Origin: Flavobacteriaceae bacterium UBA3440
Lineage (GTDB): Bacteria; Bacteroidota; Bacteroidia; Flavobacteriales; Flavobacteriaceae
Length of the DNA stretch: 5,994 nucleotides
Assembly: GCA_002378585.1 (NCBI GenBank)
Contig: DFSJ01000032.1
Location: forward strand, 1-5,994
Direction of reading: 5' to 3'
Of the stretch, positions 1 through 5,994 are shown one piece after another; positions within the stretch are counted from its first letter, which is position 1, and each line of letters opens with the position of its first letter. Below the pieces are notes generated by a model, which worked only from the letters and a program-made list of their open reading frames with translations, was not told the origin of the DNA and ran no database searches. Made by a program: the position numbers and the translations under genes.

Positions 1-590
1 TCAATTCTGCTGCTCCATTGAGGAAGATTTCGGTGCACAATGTTTGATTCTTGGGCATTCAGGCCTCGGTCCATTCTTACTTCTACAGCCCATCTATTGG
101 TGTGTATGCCGACACCCCACTGGAATCCTAAAGTCCATGACTGACTTGCCTCTTCAATACTCAGATCGTTGAGACCGCTAATTTGATCTTTGAGTATATA
201 ACGCATCTGTGGGCCTGCGCTGAAATGAACGGGACCAAAAACGGATACGCCAACCAAAACAGGCAGTTCAATTTGTTGGCGTTTGGCTGTAAATTCATCG
301 GAGAGATCTACCGATAATCCCTGAGCTTGGTAACTACGGGTAGTCTGAGCAAAAACAAGTTCAGGTTTCAGGTAAAACCCGCCCAAATAAATCATTCTTG
401 AGGCACCAACATGCCATCCAGAGCGCTGTTCTGCACCGGAAGAAATATCCTTTTCGACTGAGGAGATCGAGGTCTTCAAATCCCCGTTTTGTGGGTATTG
501 AATACCCGCGCGAATCCCCCAGCCGCTTTGTGTTTGAGCCCCTACTGAGGCCATAAATACACAGGCAGGAATCCAGAGTAGTTTTTTCAT
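1..590 (-). CDS. Outer-membrane beta-barrel (porin-like) protein, 3' end outside window
   Basis: The frame is open from an ATG at 590-588 to the left edge, giving 196 complete codons with no stop, so the C-terminus is missing. Residues 1-18 look like a Sec signal peptide: two lysines, a hydrophobic core and a likely cleavage after VGA (residue 18). The mature part alternates aromatic or hydrophobic strands with polar turns and glycines, for example GWGIRAGI (23-30), a GGFYLKPELVF strand, the conserved-looking ELPVLVGV segment, FSAGPQMRY, and WTLGFQWGVGI. This pattern fits the small outer-membrane beta-barrel family common in Bacteroidota (OMP_b-brl type, usually about 200-230 aa), so probably only the last strand or so is cut off. 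The start codon directly follows the TAA of the upstream transketolase gene (TAAATG), which suggests translational coupling. The substrate and role are unknown. Family assignment is by pattern only; barrel topology is an inference. Confidence 0.8.
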   Translation of the reverse strand, partial: MKKLLWIPACVFMASVGAQTQSGWGIRAGIQYPQNGDLKTSISSVEKDISSGAEQRSGWHVGASRMIYLGGFYLKPELVFAQTTRSYQAQGLSVDLSDEFTAKRQQIELPVLVGVSVFGPVHFSAGPQMRYILKDQISGLNDLSIEEASQSWTLGFQWGVGIHTNRWAVEVRMDRGLNAQESNIVHRNLPQWSSRI

Positions 591-1550
591 TTACGCGTTC
601 TTTCTGGAGATGGCTTTTAGTACAGCCTTTTCAATTGCAGCCGCATTAAGCCCGTACTTATCCATTAATTGACTAGGCGTACCACTTTCGCCAAATGTAT
701 CTTGGGTGCCGATAAATTCTTGTGGGCAAGGGTGGTGCTGAGCTAATGTTCGCGCAATACTCTCACCTAAACCGCCTAATACATTATGCTCTTCACAGGA
801 CACCAAGCAACCAGTTTTGGCCACTGAAGCCAATATAGCCTCCTCATCCAGTGGTTTTATGGTGTGGATATTGATCACTTCACAAGAAATTCCTTGGGCT
901 TCAAGAACCTCTGCGGCTTGAAGCGCTTCCCAAACTAAATGACCAGTAGCGGCAATAGTCACGTCACTGCCCGGGGAAAGCATCAAGGCTTTTCCGACTA
1001 CAAAAGGTTGATCTTCTGGAATGAAATTAGGTACAACAGGACGTCCAAATCTCAGGTAAACAGGACCTTGATGATCCGCAATAGCTATGGTAGCAGCTTT
1101 GGTTTGGTTGTAGTCACAGGTGTTGATCACGGTCATTCCAGGCAACATTTTCATCAACCCTATATCTTCCAGGATTTGATGCGTTGCACCGTCCTCACCC
1201 AGGGTTAATCCAGCATGTGAGGCACAGATTTTTACATTTTTGCCAGAGTAGGCAATCGATTGTCTAATTTGATCATATACCCTTCCTGTAGAAAAGTTGG
1301 CAAATGTACCTGTAAAGGGATTTTCCCCGCCGATGGTCAAACCGGCAGCGATTCCCATCATATTGGCCTCAGCAATACCAACCTGTACAAAACGCTCCGG
1401 GTGTGCTTCGATAAAGGCCTCCATTTTTAGAGAACCAATTAAATCGGCACATAGAGCCACTACGTTGGGATGGGTCTTGCCCAATGATGCCAAGCCAGCG
1501 CCAAAACCACTGCGGGTATCTTTTTTTCCTAAATCTGTGTATTTTTTCAT
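591..1550 (-). CDS. Transketolase, C-terminal subunit (split enzyme)
   Basis: This 319-aa protein is the pyrimidine-binding plus C-terminal half of transketolase, which moves two-carbon ketol units between sugar phosphates in the cytoplasmic pentose-phosphate pathway. The N-terminal KKDTRSGFGAGL segment is typical of the split form. GIAEANMMGIAAGL (58-71) carries the conserved glutamate E61 that activates thiamine diphosphate. The segment HAGLTLGEDGATHQ (112-125) matches the conserved substrate and cofactor region of transketolases, with H112 and H124. YLRFGRP (165-171) follows, and the rest, including EEHNVLGGLGESIA (253-266), is the transketolase C-terminal domain. It lacks the cofactor diphosphate-binding domain, which is supplied by the gene 16 nt upstream, so the two products should assemble together. 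The ATG is chosen because the family begins at this point; GAAG about 9 nt before it is at most a weak ribosome site. A related ketolase with a different sugar substrate cannot be excluded by sequence alone. Confidence 0.95.
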   Translation of the reverse strand: MKKYTDLGKKDTRSGFGAGLASLGKTHPNVVALCADLIGSLKMEAFIEAHPERFVQVGIAEANMMGIAAGLTIGGENPFTGTFANFSTGRVYDQIRQSIAYSGKNVKICASHAGLTLGEDGATHQILEDIGLMKMLPGMTVINTCDYNQTKAATIAIADHQGPVYLRFGRPVVPNFIPEDQPFVVGKALMLSPGSDVTIAATGHLVWEALQAAEVLEAQGISCEVINIHTIKPLDEEAILASVAKTGCLVSCEEHNVLGGLGESIARTLAQHHPCPQEFIGTQDTFGESGTPSQLMDKYGLNAAAIEKAVLKAISRKNA

Positions 1551-1566
1551 CGCGAAATCTTCAAGT

Positions 1567-2412
1567 TTAATAGTCGCCTAGGGTTACTGGGTTTTGCGCA
1601 AGCGCTTGTGCCAATTGATCGTCGTTAGGTGCTTTGCCGTGCCAAGCATGGGTGTACATCATAAAGTCAACCCCGTGACCCATCACTGTATGCAACAGGA
1701 CGCATACAGGCTTTCCTTTACCCAGAAGCGATTGAGCAGTTTCATAGCCTGAAATAATGGCCTCAACATCGTTTCCTTGGGTTACTTCAACTACTTCCCA
1801 ACCAAAAGCCAAGAATTTAGCTTTTAGATCACCCATCGCCAACACGTGATCTGTTGAGCCATCGATTTGTTGTCCATTTAAGTCGACTGCTGCAATGAGA
1901 TTGTCTACTTTTTTGGCTGCAGCAAACATCAGGGCTTCCCAATTTTGTCCCTCTTGAAGTTCTCCATCTCCAGTTAACGCATAGACCGTGTGTGAGTCTT
2001 GGTTCAGTTTTTTGGCCAGTGCGGCTCCGATAGCTACAGACAACCCTTGTCCCAATGAACCAGAGGCCATGCGGATTCCTGGAAGTCCCTCGTGGGTAGT
2101 GGGGTGGCCTTGCAATCTGGAGTCCAACTTTCTAAACGTGGCTAGTTCTGCTACATCAAAATATCCTTTTCTAGCTAGGGTGCTATAAAATACAGGAGAG
2201 ATATGTCCGTTGGATAAAAAGAAAACATCTTCGCCGATCCCATCCATCGAAAACCCAGGATTTAGTTTCATTATTTTGTGGTACAAGGCAATAAAAAATT
2301 CGGTACAACCCAAAGAACCTCCTGGGTGTCCTGAATTGACTTGGTGTACCATGCGCAAAATATCTCTGCGTGTCTGAATGACAAGGTCGTTTAGTGTTGG
2401 TTGTTGATTCAT
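1567..2412 (-). CDS. Transketolase, N-terminal subunit (split enzyme)
   Basis: This 281-aa protein is the thiamine-diphosphate-binding half of transketolase. SGHPGGSLG (27-35) holds the conserved histidine H29. FLSNGH (65-70) and LQGHP (100-104) supply further active-site histidines. The cofactor motif begins with TGDGELQEG (147-155) and ends with DLNG (177-180); D149 and N179 are the expected metal ligands, in the same spacing as D155 and N185 of E. coli transketolase. H258 in the WHGKAP segment corresponds to the HGAP histidine of full-length enzymes. The protein ends where a one-piece enzyme (about 660 aa) would enter its second domain; the missing parts are encoded by the next gene. Together the subunits total 600 aa. 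The gene is first in the minus-strand cluster, with a plausible promoter just upstream, and the ATG at 2412 gives the usual family N-terminus before RRDILRMVHQVNSGHPGG. Two-subunit transketolases are common in Bacteroidota, so this is not a broken gene. Confidence 0.95.
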   Translation of the reverse strand: MNQQPTLNDLVIQTRRDILRMVHQVNSGHPGGSLGCTEFFIALYHKIMKLNPGFSMDGIGEDVFFLSNGHISPVFYSTLARKGYFDVAELATFRKLDSRLQGHPTTHEGLPGIRMASGSLGQGLSVAIGAALAKKLNQDSHTVYALTGDGELQEGQNWEALMFAAAKKVDNLIAAVDLNGQQIDGSTDHVLAMGDLKAKFLAFGWEVVEVTQGNDVEAIISGYETAQSLLGKGKPVCVLLHTVMGHGVDFMMYTHAWHGKAPNDDQLAQALAQNPVTLGDY

Positions 2413-2436
2413 TGATCTCGGGATTAGTTTCCGAGG

Positions 2437-2467
2437 TAAAAGTAAAGGCTCTCATTAAGTTGACCAA
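2437..2467 (-). promoter_or_regulatory. Candidate promoter of the split transketolase cluster
   Basis: Read on the minus strand, a TTG (2467-2465) is followed after 20 nt by TACTTTTA (2444-2437). This resembles the Bacteroidota housekeeping promoter, TTG then about 17-23 nt then TAnnTTTG, with one mismatch in the last base of the -7 box. Transcription would start near 2430, leaving a leader of roughly 18 nt before the ATG at 2412. There is no clear Shine-Dalgarno sequence, as is usual in this phylum. The call is by motif only. Confidence 0.45.
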
Positions 2468-2518
2468 GACAGGAGGATTGTTTTTATCCTATAAATGTCA
2501 ACATCTTATCACCATAGA

Positions 2519-2560
2519 GGGAATTTGATTCAGGGTGCAGACCAGCGGCTGAATCTTCCC
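2519..2560. promoter_or_regulatory. Imperfect 12-bp inverted repeat next to the tgt -7 box (possible operator)
   Basis: The left arm GGGAA-TTT-GATTCAG (2519-2533) pairs with the right arm CTGAATC-TTCCC (2549-2560): 7 bp plus 5 bp, with TTT (2524-2526) bulged out and a 15-nt centre. The right arm ends exactly where the TATATTTG box begins, so the dyad covers the expected -33 region of the plus-strand promoter. It also lies upstream of the candidate minus-strand promoter, so a bound regulator could affect both directions. If a longer transcript starts upstream, it could instead form an RNA hairpin. It has no following T-run, so it is not an intrinsic terminator. No regulator can be named. Confidence 0.45.
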
Positions 2561-2568
2561 TATATTTG
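2561..2568 (+). promoter_or_regulatory. tgt promoter -7 box (TATATTTG)
   Basis: TATATTTG matches the Bacteroidota -7 consensus TAnnTTTG exactly. No TTG lies at the expected -33 distance; the nearest partial match is GTG at 2535-2537, 23 nt upstream. Transcription would start near 2573-2576. That leaves only about 2-5 nt before the TTG codon at 2578, or about 11-14 nt before the GTG at 2587. The same decamer TATATTTGTG recurs before accA. Confidence 0.6.
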
Positions 2569-2586
2569 TGCCCATAATTGAGCGAA

Positions 2587-3717
2587 GTGCAGTTTACCTT
2601 AGACCATAAAGATCCAGAAACTAAAGCAAGGGCAGGGGTGATCCAAACAGATCACGGATCGATAGAAACTCCTATTTTTATGCCTGTTGGTACAGCGGCT
2701 ACCGTCAAGGGAGTACACCAACGCGAACTAAAAGAGGAAATCAATCCAGACATCATTTTAGGAAACACGTACCATCTATACCTGAGACCTGGAACCGAAA
2801 TCATCCGCAAAGCGGGTGGGTTGCACCAATTCATGAATTGGGATCGACCAATATTGACAGATAGTGGCGGTTATCAAGTTTATTCTTTATCTGCCAACAG
2901 AAAAATCAAGGAAGAGGGGGTTAAGTTCAAGTCCCACATCGACGGCTCTTACCACGTGTTTACCCCTGAAAATGTAATGGAAATTCAAAAGACCATCGGG
3001 GCTGACATCATCATGGCTTTTGATGAATGCACCCCATATCCCTGTGACTATCACTACGCCAAGCGATCGATGCACATGACCCATCGGTGGCTCGATCGAT
3101 GCATCAATCACTTGGAAAAGTGCCCAGATTTATACGGATATTCCCAGGCATTTTTCCCCATTGTACAAGGATCTACCTACAAAGACCTCAGACTACAATC
3201 TGCGGAATATATCGCCAACAGTGGAGCTGTGGGCAACGCCATAGGTGGGCTATCCGTGGGAGAGCCCGCTGAAGAGATGTACGCCATGACTGAAGTGGTG
3301 TGCAGTGTGCTTCCCGAGGATAAACCGAGATACCTTATGGGGGTGGGAACCCCCATAAATTTATTGGAAAATATAGCCTTAGGTATCGACATGTTTGATT
3401 GCGTGATGCCTACACGAAATGCCCGAAATGGCATGTTGTTTACTGCCCACGGCACCATCAATATCAAAAACAAAAAGTGGGAGGATGATTTTTCTCCCAT
3501 AGATCCCATGGCCATGACGTTTGTAGATACGGAGTATTCTAAAGCCTATTTGCGTCATTTGTTTGTCTGTAACGAATATTTAGGCAAGCAAATCGCCACG
3601 ATCCACAATCTTGGATTTTACCTTTGGCTAGTACGCGAAGCTAGAAAGCATATTCTCGCCGGTGATTTTAGAACATGGAAAAATCAAATGGTGAAACAGA
3701 TGGATAAGCGCTTGTGA
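2587..3717 (+). CDS. tgt: tRNA-guanine(34) transglycosylase (queuosine pathway), zinc-site variant
   Basis: This 376-aa enzyme swaps guanine 34 in the anticodon of GUN tRNAs for a queuine precursor (preQ1 in bacteria). Numbering is from GTG 2587. KARAG and TPIFMPVGT open the TIM barrel; TDSGGYQ (91-97) holds D92; FDECTPYP has D146 of the base pocket; FPIVQG carries Q194; AIGGLSVGEP follows. DMFDCVMPTR contains D271, equivalent to the covalent nucleophile D280 of the Zymomonas enzyme, with R277 and R280 for tRNA contact. The three zinc cysteines of the classical enzyme (C318, C320, C323) are replaced by A309, T311 and D314, while the fourth ligand H340 remains. An in-frame TAA at 2575-2577 limits the start to TTG 2578 or GTG 2587. 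GTG gives MQFTLDHKDP, which matches the usual family N-terminus and leaves a longer leader, so it is preferred; a TTG start would add three residues. The stop overlaps the next ATG by one base. Confidence 0.95.
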   Translation: MQFTLDHKDPETKARAGVIQTDHGSIETPIFMPVGTAATVKGVHQRELKEEINPDIILGNTYHLYLRPGTEIIRKAGGLHQFMNWDRPILTDSGGYQVYSLSANRKIKEEGVKFKSHIDGSYHVFTPENVMEIQKTIGADIIMAFDECTPYPCDYHYAKRSMHMTHRWLDRCINHLEKCPDLYGYSQAFFPIVQGSTYKDLRLQSAEYIANSGAVGNAIGGLSVGEPAEEMYAMTEVVCSVLPEDKPRYLMGVGTPINLLENIALGIDMFDCVMPTRNARNGMLFTAHGTINIKNKKWEDDFSPIDPMAMTFVDTEYSKAYLRHLFVCNEYLGKQIATIHNLGFYLWLVREARKHILAGDFRTWKNQMVKQMDKRL

Positions 3718-4805
3718 TGAAAAAAATCGACCGCTACATATTGCGTCGTTACCTCATCACATTTACGGTGATGCTTTTTCTGTTTATCCCTATTGGAATC
3801 ATGGCCAATATTGCTGAGCAAATTGGCAAAATGATTGATAATCAAGCACCAACAGGGGAAATTATTCAATACTACATCAATTTCACTCTGTATATTGGGA
3901 CACTCCTATTTCCTATATTTTTGTTTCTTTCCGTCATTTTTTTCACCTCAAAACTCGCCAACAACACAGAAATCATCGCCATTTTAGGCTCTGGGATTTC
4001 TTATGAGCGGTTTCTTCGTCCTTATTTGATTGGAGCGGGAATACTTGCGAGCACCATTTTTCTACTTGCCATGTTTTTAGTTCCCAGGGCGAGTTTAGGC
4101 TATAATGAGTTTGTTTTTAAGTATTTAAAAGCAGGTAAACAGGATCGACAGACCGAAAATATTTTCACTCAAATCAACGAACAAGAGGTAATCTATGTAA
4201 GCAATTACGACCATAACCGTCAAAGGGGGTATCAGTTTACGTTGGAGCATTTTGACTCGACAGGTACCTTGTCGTTTAAAATTAATGCATCCTCCATTCG
4301 GTGGAAAGAACAGGACAGCGTGTATCAAATGATTCCATATACCAAGCGGATCATCAAAAATGACGAGGTGATACGCGTAGAACACCAAACCAGTTTTGAT
4401 ACCATTTTTCCTTTCGCGCTCTCCGACATGACCCCAGTATCTTACGTGGCAGAAACGAAGAATTTGTTTGAGTTAAATAGTTTTATCAAGGACATGAAGA
4501 AAAAAGGGGCTTCCAACATCAATGCTTATGTGCTGGTAAAATACAAACGATGGGCGCTGCCCTTTTCTATTTTCGTGCTGACCATTATCGGTGTTTCTGT
4601 CTCTGCCAACAAGCGCCGGGGTGGTATGGGAATTAATTTGGCTTTGGGGGTGTTGATCGCTTTTCTCTATATATTTTTTGATCGAGTATTCTCCACGATG
4701 GCCCAACAGTCTGGCCTTCCACCACTTTGGGCTGTATTGATCCCCAACGCTATTTTCGGCGCATTGGCCATTTATCTACTTCACGATGCCAAAAAACAAC
4801 ACTAG
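3717..4805 (+). CDS. LptF/LptG family (YjgP/YjgQ) lipopolysaccharide export permease
   Basis: This 362-aa inner-membrane protein fits the LptF/LptG family, which pairs with LptB ATPase to pull lipopolysaccharide from the inner membrane towards the Lpt bridge. The N-terminus MKKIDRYILRRYL is typical. Membrane segments are seen near residues 12-32, 56-78 and 101-122, then a soluble periplasmic region at about 123-266 (expected beta-jellyroll), then segments near 269-287, 293-313 and 325-345. NNTEIIAILGSGISYERFL (82-100) matches the cytoplasmic coupling helix that contacts the ATPase. ATG 3717 overlaps the tgt stop as TGATG; a GTG one codon earlier is possible but less likely. Length and topology are complete. 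Whether it acts as the F or the G subunit cannot be decided, and the partner subunit and LptB are not in the window. The coupling to tgt is positional, with no obvious functional link. Confidence 0.92.
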   Translation: MKKIDRYILRRYLITFTVMLFLFIPIGIMANIAEQIGKMIDNQAPTGEIIQYYINFTLYIGTLLFPIFLFLSVIFFTSKLANNTEIIAILGSGISYERFLRPYLIGAGILASTIFLLAMFLVPRASLGYNEFVFKYLKAGKQDRQTENIFTQINEQEVIYVSNYDHNRQRGYQFTLEHFDSTGTLSFKINASSIRWKEQDSVYQMIPYTKRIIKNDEVIRVEHQTSFDTIFPFALSDMTPVSYVAETKNLFELNSFIKDMKKKGASNINAYVLVKYKRWALPFSIFVLTIIGVSVSANKRRGGMGINLALGVLIAFLYIFFDRVFSTMAQQSGLPPLWAVLIPNAIFGALAIYLLHDAKKQH

Positions 4806-5688
4806 TCATATACTTCAGTTACACGGAATTGTGTTTATCTGGGGTTTTACCGCCGTTTTAGGTGCCCTAATTTCATTGGGAGCTCTTCCCTTGGTATGGT
4901 ATCGAATGGGTATTGCGGTTTTTTCCGTCGCCTTATTCATGGCTTTTAAAAAGAAGTCATTTGTACAGCCCTGGCCAGTGATACGTCACATGATGGCTAC
5001 AGGGGTAGTGATCTCCCTGCATTGGTTGCTGTTTTTTTATGCCATCAAGGTGTCGAATGTTTCCATCACGTTAGCGTGTTTATCTACAGGTGCCTTTTTT
5101 ACTGCCCTATTAGAGCCACTGATCTATCGAAGAAAATTGCTTTGGTATGAAGTTGGGCTGGGTGTGCTGGTCATTTTGGGATTGCTGCTGATTTTTGGTA
5201 TGGACATGACCTACGCAAAAGGCATGGTAGCGGGTCTAGGCTCCGCATTATTGGCCGCTATCTTTTCACTGAACAACGGTCGATTGATTCAAAAAACAGA
5301 GGCCTCTGTCATTTGCTTTTATGAAATAGGTACTGGCTGGCTTTTTTTAGGTGCGGTATTGCTGTTTTCTGGTATGATGACCCCGGAGGTATTGGCCCTT
5401 AGAGGCTGGGATCTTCCTTATTTGTTGATTCTCGCAACAGCCTGCACGGCTTATGCTTTTATAGAGTCAATTCGTCTGATGAAGTTCTTGACACCTTATA
5501 CGGTGATGCTGACCACCAATATGGAGCCGATCTACGGAATATTACTCGCTTTTTTTATCTTGGGAGATCAAGAACAAATGCATGCTTCCTTTTATGTCGG
5601 GGCTCTTTTAATTTTGATTGCTGTTGTGGCAGATTCAGTCATTAAGTATCGTGTGAAATCCAAATTAAAACAGCAATCTACCGTGTAG
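4786..5688 (+). CDS. EamA-family (drug/metabolite transporter superfamily) membrane transporter
   Basis: This 300-aa protein has about ten hydrophobic segments in two similar halves, roughly residues 10-137 and 146-286, as in the two-domain EamA transporters of the drug/metabolite superfamily. The first half begins LHGIVFIWGFTAVLGALISL and includes LVWYRMGIAV, a typical first-repeat segment. The second half ends with EPIYGILLAFFILGDQ (247-262), the family's characteristic glutamate-proline turn and helix, followed by a last membrane segment and a basic cytoplasmic tail (KYRVKSKLKQQ). Members export amino acids, nucleotides or other small metabolites; the substrate cannot be told here. The ATG lies inside the end of the preceding permease gene (20-bp overlap, different frame), so the two are almost certainly cotranscribed and possibly translationally coupled. 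No terminator is visible after the TAG. Confidence 0.92.
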   Translation: MPKNNTSHILQLHGIVFIWGFTAVLGALISLGALPLVWYRMGIAVFSVALFMAFKKKSFVQPWPVIRHMMATGVVISLHWLLFFYAIKVSNVSITLACLSTGAFFTALLEPLIYRRKLLWYEVGLGVLVILGLLLIFGMDMTYAKGMVAGLGSALLAAIFSLNNGRLIQKTEASVICFYEIGTGWLFLGAVLLFSGMMTPEVLALRGWDLPYLLILATACTAYAFIESIRLMKFLTPYTVMLTTNMEPIYGILLAFFILGDQEQMHASFYVGALLILIAVVADSVIKYRVKSKLKQQSTV

Positions 5689-5690
5689 AG

Positions 5691-5711
5691 AACATCATAT
5701 GTTTATATTTG
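5691..5711 (+). promoter_or_regulatory. accA promoter -7 box with adjoining short dyad
   Basis: TATATTTG (5704-5711) matches the Bacteroidota -7 consensus exactly. It lies in the 46-nt gap between the EamA gene and accA. Expected transcription start is near 5716-5719, giving a leader of about 16-19 nt. No TTG is found at -33; GTG at 5683-5685, 18 nt upstream and inside the previous gene, is the closest. A small inverted repeat, AACAT-cat-ATGTT (5691-5703), ends flush against the box, but a stem this short may be chance. accA may therefore be expressed separately as well as by read-through. Confidence 0.5.
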
Positions 5712-5734
5712 TGGGCTATATTTAAGTGTCAAAG

Positions 5735-5994
5735 ATGGAATATTTGGATTTTGAACTTCCGATTAAAGAACTGGAAGAGCAGTTAGGCAAATGCCGTTTG
5801 ATCGGACAAGAAAGTGATGTTGACGTAACAGAAACTTGTCAACAAATCGAGCAGAGGCTTAAAGAAACCAGAAAAGAGATATATAAGAATTTGACCCCTT
5901 GGCAGCGGGTACAACTTTCCAGGCATCCTAATCGCCCATACACTTTAGATTACATCAAAGCGCTTTGTGGCGATTCTTGGTTGGAACTTCACGG
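5735..5994 (+). CDS. accA: Acetyl-CoA carboxylase carboxyltransferase subunit alpha, 5' part
   Basis: The frame is open from ATG 5735 to the right edge: 86 full codons of a protein usually near 317 aa. The N-terminus [16 protein letters not shown] matches AccA (E. coli has a similar FLDFEQPIAELE start). The acidic helical stretch up to about residue 52 is the typical N-terminal helical region. The segment [20 protein letters not shown] (53-72) is the strongly conserved AccA signature before the crotonase-like catalytic domain, which lies outside the window. With AccD, it transfers carboxyl from biotin to acetyl-CoA to make malonyl-CoA, the first committed step of fatty-acid synthesis. There is no Shine-Dalgarno sequence before the ATG. 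Placement after the tgt, permease and transporter genes suggests partial cotranscription, although a -7 box sits just upstream. Confidence 0.96.
   Translation, partial: MEYLDFELPIKELEEQLGKCRLIGQESDVDVTETCQQIEQRLKETRKEIYKNLTPWQRVQLSRHPNRPYTLDYIKALCGDSWLELH

Noticed and set aside
939..1581. Two plus-strand open frames of about 90 aa antisense to the transketolase C subunit
   Set aside because: Both are explained as shadows of the coding frame on the other strand, with no recognisable domain.
2183..2467. 94-aa minus-strand open frame overlapping the start of the transketolase N subunit
   Set aside because: It lies in another frame over a gene with clear family motifs, its translation has no recognisable domain, and its composition looks random.
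2474..2490. Short hairpin AGGAT-TGTTTTT-ATCCT between the divergent genes, considered as a terminator
   Set aside because: The stem is only 5 bp, no T-run follows it on either strand, and no transcript is expected to end here.
2519..2577. PreQ1 riboswitch upstream of tgt
   Set aside because: The hairpin lies upstream of the predicted transcription start, and I could not see the C-rich loop and A-rich tail that mark known preQ1 riboswitches.
3177..3515. 112-aa open frame antisense to tgt
   Set aside because: It is a mirror of the highly conserved tgt coding sequence; there is no promoter or family match to support it.
5689..5734. Intrinsic terminator between the EamA gene and accA
   Set aside because: The only dyad has a 5-bp AT-rich stem and is followed by a promoter-like box rather than a run of T.

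Overview
The window reads as ordinary chromosome from a Bacteroidota bacterium, probably Flavobacteriia-like or a close relative. Four signs point there. Transketolase is encoded as two separate subunits. The tRNA-guanine transglycosylase (Tgt) has the Bacteroidota-type sequence, without the zinc-site cysteines. Two promoters carry a TAnnTTTG -7 box. Start codons lack clear Shine-Dalgarno sequences. Genus cannot be called from this stretch. No mobile elements, CRISPR arrays, tRNA or rRNA genes, or signs of recent transfer were seen, and every gene falls in a known family.

Layout: the left part (1-2412) is a minus-strand cluster, read right to left. It holds the N-terminal transketolase subunit, the C-terminal transketolase subunit, and then a secreted outer-membrane beta-barrel protein that runs off the left edge. 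Spacing is very tight: 16 nt between the two subunits, and stop-start adjacency (TAAATG) before the barrel gene. A divergent control region (2413-2577) follows. It contains a candidate minus-strand promoter, a 12-bp imperfect inverted repeat, and a plus-strand TATATTTG box. The right part (2587-5994) is a plus-strand cluster: tgt (queuosine tRNA modification), an LptF/LptG-type permease of lipopolysaccharide export, an EamA-family transporter, and the start of accA (acetyl-CoA carboxylase), which runs off the right edge. The first three overlap end to start. accA sits 46 nt downstream with its own TATATTTG box.

Functionally, the two transketolase subunits should form one enzyme of the pentose-phosphate pathway. 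The plus-strand cluster mixes tRNA modification, envelope assembly, export and fatty-acid synthesis, so it looks like a housekeeping neighbourhood rather than one pathway.

I did not find a new multi-gene system. The points most worth a second look are the Tgt protein with three of four canonical zinc ligands replaced, the dyad flush against the tgt -7 box, the identical decamer TATATTTGTG in the tgt and accA promoters, the disputed non-ATG start of tgt, and the barrel gene translationally abutting transketolase.
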